From the NCBI GenBank assembly GCA_016934895.1, contig JAFGRZ010000194.1:1-7759 (forward strand): a stretch of DNA of 7,759 nucleotides. Direction: 5' to 3'. Below the pieces are notes generated by a model. That model made no database searches, had not been told where the DNA came from, and saw only the letters and a list, made by a program, of their open reading frames with translations. Positions within the stretch are counted from its first letter, which is position 1; each line of letters starts with the position of its first letter. This DNA comes from Candidatus Aminicenantota bacterium (lineage in GTDB: Bacteria; Acidobacteriota; Aminicenantia; Aminicenantales; UBA8522). This document shows, piece after piece, positions 5,230 to 7,759 of this stretch. The position numbers and the translations under genes are program-made.

Positions 5230-6354
5230 CTATGATTCCCAGGCCTCGAGACCGTTCGCAGAAAGCGAAGCCGGCAGCGGCCTGATCCCTTTCCCCAGGG
5301 AGACGATTTCCTTGAGCATTCTTTTTTTCAGGCCATCGTCCTGACCGGCTAAAATGGTCATGGAACCGCCGTTGCCGCCGGCCCCGTTGACTTTCCAGCC
5401 GGACGCCTTATACTTCCTGGCCAGGCCGGCGATGGCATCCGCCTTGACCGAAACCAACTCGCGGTGGAGGGCCCGTTGGCATTCGTTGTTCTCCACCATG
5501 ACTCCCCCGAGCCCCTCCAGGTCACCTTCAAGAAGGGCCGTTCTGGCGATGGCCGGCAGGTGCTTGAGGCGCTCGAGTGTCTTCCACTGCGCGCCCGCTC
5601 TCTCCAGCCCGGCGATCACGCGCTCGTGCATGGCCGAGGACTGATGCGGTCGACCCAGATAGACTAAGCAGAGCCGCCGGTCGAGCTCTTCCCAGACGCG
5701 GGGCTCCAGCTCCAACTTTTCCACCCGGGCATGCGGATAGCGGTGCATATGGATAAAACACACTCCTCCGTAGGCCGCGCAAATCTGGTCCTGGATGCCG
5801 CTCTGCTGGTTGAGGTCCTCCGTCTCGATGCGGTGGGCCATGGAGACGATATCCTTGATGACCACCCGGCCGCGTTTCAAGTAACTCAACGCCCCAAGTA
5901 GGGCCACACAGACCGCCGCGGATGTCCCCGTGGAGATGCCGGCCGGGACGGGCGAGAACAGGTTGACCTCGAGCGCATGCTGACCGGGAGGAGGCAGCCG
6001 CGCGATGATGTGTTGGAGAAAAGGATGCGGTGTGCGGGCGGGCCGGTCGGGATTGACCCAAAAACTTTCACCGGAGTTCTCCAAGTGGAGGAGAACCCTT
6101 TTTTTCCTCCGCTCCGCGTTCTCAATGACCTTGATCTGGACTTCGACGGGCGGGACAACGGCCATGTTCAACACCCAGCCCTCCCGGGCGAACCAGGTGT
6201 CCGTCCAGCCGCCGATGTCGTTCACCCGCAGGGGCGCCCGGGCCTGGACCTCTCTCCTCCGGAGATCGATATCTACCCCGTCCTTGGCACGGTTGGCCCC
6301 GAAATGATTGGAGATGCCCTCCAAGCGCAGGAGCGGACTGCGGCTCTCGTCCAT
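5230..6354 (-). CDS. GHMP-family sugar kinase with an ABC-ATPase-like N-terminus
   Basis: This is a 374-residue protein. Residues about 36-374 form a GHMP kinase. Motif 1 is RAPLRVNDIGGWTDT (39-53). The phosphate-binding loop is PVPAGISTGTSAA (135-147). The likely catalytic Asp is D189 in SGIQDQICAAYGG, and the C-terminal glycine motif is NGAGGNGG (323-330). GGWTDT and GIQDQ point to the fucokinase / heptose-7-phosphate kinase (HddA) side of the family, so it probably phosphorylates a sugar in the cytoplasm; the exact substrate is unknown. Residues about 7-38 instead resemble the first strand region of sugar ABC transporter ATPases (PLLRLEGIS, FGANRAKDGVDIDLRRREVQA), stopping where Walker A should begin. 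The start at 6354 is the only ATG after an immediate in-frame TAG, and it has no visible Shine-Dalgarno sequence. A kinase-proper start around codon 35 is not ruled out, but no start codon stands out there. Confidence 0.85.
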   Translation of the reverse strand: MDESRSPLLRLEGISNHFGANRAKDGVDIDLRRREVQARAPLRVNDIGGWTDTWFAREGWVLNMAVVPPVEVQIKVIENAERRKKRVLLHLENSGESFWVNPDRPARTPHPFLQHIIARLPPPGQHALEVNLFSPVPAGISTGTSAAVCVALLGALSYLKRGRVVIKDIVSMAHRIETEDLNQQSGIQDQICAAYGGVCFIHMHRYPHARVEKLELEPRVWEELDRRLCLVYLGRPHQSSAMHERVIAGLERAGAQWKTLERLKHLPAIARTALLEGDLEGLGGVMVENNECQRALHRELVSVKADAIAGLARKYKASGWKVNGAGGNGGSMTILAGQDDGLKKRMLKEIVSLGKGIRPLPASLSANGLEAWES

Positions 6355-6447
6355 CTATGCAGGGATTGGGGCAAGCGGAGGAATCAGGCAGAAGGACGCA
6401 AGGAAAAGCGTGGAGAGGAAAAAATGGACGGCCCTTTGCGTTTTCAT
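6355..6447 (-). CDS. 30-residue signal-peptide-like ORF abutting the GHMP kinase
   Basis: ATG at 6447 opens 30 codons ending in TAG at 6357-6355, immediately followed by the kinase ATG (TAGATG) in the same frame. The peptide starts MKTQRAVHFF and continues as a hydrophobic, Pro-ending segment (LSTLFLASFCLIPPLAPIPA), which is the pattern of a secretion signal with no mature protein behind it. No good ribosome binding site precedes it. It may be a remnant of a truncated secreted protein, a leader peptide coupling translation to the kinase, or a chance frame. Its position and composition make it worth recording; its expression is uncertain. Confidence 0.35.
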   Translation of the reverse strand: MKTQRAVHFFLSTLFLASFCLIPPLAPIPA

Positions 6448-6477
6448 GCCCAGAGTAAAACGCGCAGCAAAGAACCC

Positions 6478-6496
6478 CTCCCTAACAAAAAGGGAG
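6478..6496. repeat. Inverted repeat CTCCCT-N7-AGGGAG
   Basis: Perfect 6-base arms flank a 7-base A-rich centre (plus strand AACAAAA), between the terminator of the 65-residue gene and the ORF at 6447. It is either an operator-like dyad for the downstream kinase unit or a weak hairpin; nothing seen decides between these. Confidence 0.3.
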
Positions 6497-6508
6497 ACTC
6501 CGGAAACG

Positions 6509-6545
6509 AAAAACGGGGACGGCCCTCGGCACGGGCCATCCCCGT
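6509..6545 (-). terminator. Strong intrinsic terminator of the 65-residue gene
   Basis: On the minus strand a 13-bp stem (ACGGGGATGGCCC paired with GGGCCGTCCCCGT, one T-G wobble) encloses a 7-base loop, GTGCCGA, and runs into TTTTT at its base. It lies 26 bases beyond the stop codon at 6572. It separates the small gene from the kinase unit, so the kinase must have its own promoter or depend on read-through. Confidence 0.92.
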
Positions 6546-6571
6546 CTCTGTGACGTTCGCCGAGGAAATTC

Positions 6572-6769
6572 TCAGGCCTTCTTCAGGATGGGCATCCCCG
6601 TTTTGGCCGTCTCGATCACCTGGTACCCGGCCGGAACGGCATCCAGGGCGCCGGGCCGGACGTCCCGGGCAAAGAAGAAAATCGTCTGCTCGCGGCCGCC
6701 CTTGAGGTTGACTTTTTTCGAATGCAGATAGTACTTCACCCCTCTTGAATTGGTGAATGCGTAAGCCAT
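6572..6769 (-). CDS. Conserved-looking small protein of 65 residues
   Basis: The start at 6769 is set by the near-perfect Shine-Dalgarno AAAGGAGGT 8 bases upstream. The frame is open to 6832, but no ribosome binding site serves the earlier ATG. The protein begins MAYAFTNSRGVKYYLHSKKV, continues with a basic turn (NLKGGREQ), a TIFFFAR strand, a PAGYQVIE segment and a TGMPILKK end. It is soluble, basic, has no signal peptide or Cys, and looks like a compact beta fold. Similar short proteins of unknown function (F-T-N-S..G..YYLH...Q-T-I-F/Y-FF) are, to my recollection, found in several bacterial phyla; I cannot name a family. A strong start signal and a strong terminator suggest a separate, well-expressed transcript. 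Confidence 0.75.
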   Translation of the reverse strand: MAYAFTNSRGVKYYLHSKKVNLKGGREQTIFFFARDVRPGALDAVPAGYQVIETAKTGMPILKKA

Positions 6770-6777
6770 AGCGTTAT

Positions 6778-6786
6778 ACCTCCTTT
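6778..6786 (-). promoter_or_regulatory. Near-perfect ribosome binding site for the 65-residue gene
   Basis: AAAGGAGGT (minus strand) lies 8 bases before the ATG at 6769. It decides against the in-frame ATG at 6832 and implies efficient translation. Confidence 0.85.
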
Positions 6787-6885
6787 GAAATTCTTTCTTC
6801 GTCACTTTCGATGATGAGGGCCGAACCGGCAAGCATCCCGTCCATCCTACACCATTGCGTTGAAAGTCTCAATCTTGTCCTCAGG

Positions 6886-6913
6886 TTTATTATAAAAAAG
6901 AGGAGCATGTCAA
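6886..6913 (-). promoter_or_regulatory. Possible promoter of the 65-residue gene
   Basis: A perfect TTGACA (6913-6908, minus strand) is followed after 16 bases by AATAAA (6891-6886, 4 of 6). A perfect TATAAT also lies here (6894-6889), but at only 13 bases, which is too short for a normal promoter with this -35. A start in this area would give a leader of about 110 bases. The AT-rich block also overlaps the T-run of a possible terminator, so the call is weak. Confidence 0.35.
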
Positions 6914-6937
6914 GCCCATTTTTTCTCCGGCTTCTCC
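6895..6937 (-). terminator. Possible imperfect terminator of the SCP2 gene
   Basis: Two bases after the SCP2 stop codon, the minus strand can pair GGAG (6937-6934) with CTCC (6905-6902) and AAGCC (6933-6929) with GGCTT (6916-6912). A 6-base bulge lies on the 3' side, and TCTTTTTT follows directly. The stem is imperfect, with a large loop, so this is only a candidate. Confidence 0.25.
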
Positions 6938-6938
6938 C

Positions 6939-7367
6939 TTATTTCGGGACGAGATCCTGACGCCCCAACGAGATCAACACATCTTTATAAATGGCGCCGA
7001 TCGGCTTGAAGGCAGGCACCAGCTTCATCGCCTGGCCGACATCTCCGGCCGCCTTGATTTTTCCGGTGAAAAGGGCGCTGACGACGTCCACGCGGCCCAA
7101 CCACAGCTCATGACTCGCGTCCGCCGAACTCGAAAGTGTGATATCGGGCTTCAGGTCGGTCTTTCCAAAGACCGTGGCAAAATGACGGCCTTCGCCGGCG
7201 CCTCCCCGACAATTGATGGTCACATTCCCGTCAGGATCATGGACCTGGAGACGAATGATCAATCCCGAGTCCTTGAGCTTGGGACCCACTTCCGGGTTGG
7301 AGGCGAGCCTTTCGAAAAAGGCGCGCTGGATATCTTGTAGCTCATTCTCATTTTTGAAATACGGCAT
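6939..7367 (-). CDS. SCP2 sterol-carrier-domain protein
   Basis: This is a 142-residue protein. The start at 7367 is chosen because AAGGAG lies 7 bases upstream; the frame extends to 7400 but would then overlap the previous stop. Residues about 10-125 fit an SCP2-like lipid-binding domain: a helix with QRAFFERLASNPEVGPKL, strands LIIRLQVHDPDGNVTINC, the PDITLSSSADASHELWLGRVD segment, and the closing helix region SALFTGKIKAAGDVGQAMKLVPAF with GKIKAAGD, typical of the family. Such stand-alone bacterial proteins are cytoplasmic and thought to bind lipids or other hydrophobic ligands; the ligand here is unknown. It lies 29 bases after the DUF3467 gene and is very likely cotranscribed with it. Confidence 0.85.
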   Translation of the reverse strand: MPYFKNENELQDIQRAFFERLASNPEVGPKLKDSGLIIRLQVHDPDGNVTINCRGGAGEGRHFATVFGKTDLKPDITLSSSADASHELWLGRVDVVSALFTGKIKAAGDVGQAMKLVPAFKPIGAIYKDVLISLGRQDLVPK

Positions 7368-7374
7368 CGGCACT

Positions 7375-7380
7375 CTCCTT
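7375..7380 (-). promoter_or_regulatory. Ribosome binding site fixing the SCP2 start at 7367
   Basis: AAGGAG (minus strand) lies 7 bases before the ATG at 7367. It sits inside the short gap after the DUF3467 stop codon, which fits operon translation. Confidence 0.75.
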
Positions 7381-7396
7381 GAATTCGGCTCGCTCA

Positions 7397-7678
7397 TCAA
7401 TGCACAAAACCCACCGAGGGCGGCGCTTCCGAGGGGACAATGGGGCCGAATTCTTCCTCGTAACGCCGGACGTTGGAGTCCAATGCGTCCCTGAACCTCT
7501 TGGCATGAGCCGGACTCAGAATGAGACGAGAGAGAAGCCGGCCCATCGGCCCGTCGGGAAATACGAAGGCGAAATCAAAGATGAACTCTTCTTTGGTGTG
7601 GCGGACGGCGGCGACGTTCGTATAGTGCCCAAGGGCGATCTGCTCGTCGACTTTAATGTCGATCTTTTTTTCTTCCAT
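7397..7678 (-). CDS. DUF3467 family protein
   Basis: This is a complete 93-residue protein, preceded by AAAGGAG 5 bases before the ATG. The sequence fits DUF3467: the opening KKIDIKVDEQIALGHYTNVA, the HTKEEFIFDFAFVFP strand pair, the LLSRLILSPAHAKRFRDAL segment, and the NVRRYEEEFGPI helix. The family is small, cytoplasmic, widespread in bacteria, and of unknown biochemical function. The tail (VPSEAPPSVGFVH) is a short extra extension. It is the first gene of a two-gene unit with the SCP2 protein. Confidence 0.88.
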   Translation of the reverse strand: MEEKKIDIKVDEQIALGHYTNVAAVRHTKEEFIFDFAFVFPDGPMGRLLSRLILSPAHAKRFRDALDSNVRRYEEEFGPIVPSEAPPSVGFVH

Positions 7679-7707
7679 CGCGGCTCCTTTGCGCCAAGCG
7701 CTCTTCT

Positions 7708-7736
7708 ATTCTCTGAAATCTCAAGGGAAAATTCAA
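7708..7736 (-). promoter_or_regulatory. Possible promoter of the DUF3467-SCP2 unit
   Basis: On the minus strand TTGAAT (7736-7731, 4 of 6) is followed after 17 bases by GAGAAT (7713-7708, 4 of 6), giving a leader of about 25 bases. Spacing and leader are good but the hexamers are weak. The AT-rich block upstream (AAAATATTTT palindrome at 7742-7751, then an A-run to the window edge) could act as an UP-like element. Confidence 0.35.
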
Positions 7737-7759
7737 TCCTCAAAATATTTTAAAAAAAA

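Noticed and set aside
6355..6357. Recoding or read-through of the TAG to give a secreted GHMP kinase
   Set aside because: A cytoplasmic ATP-dependent sugar kinase with a signal peptide makes little sense, and no recoding signal is visible.
5977..6705. 242-codon plus-strand ORF across the kinase 5' region and the terminator
   Set aside because: It crosses two minus-strand genes and a strong terminator hairpin, has no ribosome binding site or domain, and is a shadow frame.
6889..6913. TTGACA with TATAAT as one perfect promoter
   Set aside because: The hexamers are only 13 bases apart. That is too short for sigma-70 and opposite to the long 19-20 base spacers of MerR-type promoters, so a shifted -10 is listed instead at low confidence.
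7742..7759. AAAATATTTT palindrome and terminal A-run as a terminator or attachment site
   Set aside because: It is AT-only, sits at the window edge, has no GC stem, and has no flanking repeat in the window.
1..7759. CRISPR arrays, tRNA or rRNA genes, insertion sequences, defence systems
   Set aside because: No regularly spaced repeats, cloverleaf or rRNA-like stretches, transposase motifs, terminal inverted repeats or recognisable defence genes were seen on either strand.

Overview
The window looks like chromosomal DNA from a GC-rich Gram-negative bacterium. Four of the eight genes seen encode, or belong to, exported proteins, and the ribosome binding sites are strong AGGAGG types. The mix of a malectin-type glycosidase, FecR/DUF6600, Spy-like, DUF3467 and SCP2 proteins would fit an Acidobacteriota or Aminicenantes-type organism. 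That placement is inference only. No mobile element, rRNA, tRNA or CRISPR array was found.

Layout. Positions 1-1355 (+) hold the 3' part of a large malectin-containing, glycosidase-like gene that enters from outside the window. Everything after it lies on the minus strand. In transcription order, from the right edge leftwards, these genes are: DUF3467 protein (7678-7397); SCP2 sterol-carrier-like protein (7367-6939); a conserved-looking 65-residue protein (6769-6572) closed by a very strong intrinsic terminator; a 30-codon signal-peptide-like ORF (6447-6355) that abuts a GHMP sugar kinase (6354-5230); a Spy/LTXXQ periplasmic protein (5059-4526, GTG start); a FecR + DUF6600 exported protein with a 300-residue Ser/Arg tail (4339-2276); and an exported protein of unknown family (2079-1363), which meets the + strand gene tail to tail 7 bases apart.

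How the genes relate. DUF3467 and SCP2 form a tight two-gene operon. The Spy-like, FecR/DUF6600 and unknown exported proteins look like a group of envelope proteins, but each has its own upstream gap, and two have recognisable promoters. The most interesting signals are: (1) the N-terminus of the GHMP kinase, which reads like the first 35 residues of a sugar ABC transporter ATPase cut off just before Walker A; (2) a sigma-54-type -24/-12 element superimposed on an extended -10 TATAAT in front of the FecR gene, with an 18-bp dyad upstream; (3) a near-consensus sigma-70 promoter pointing antisense into the 3' end of the FecR gene; and (4) the SR-protein-like tail itself. No gap between genes exceeds 300 bases.
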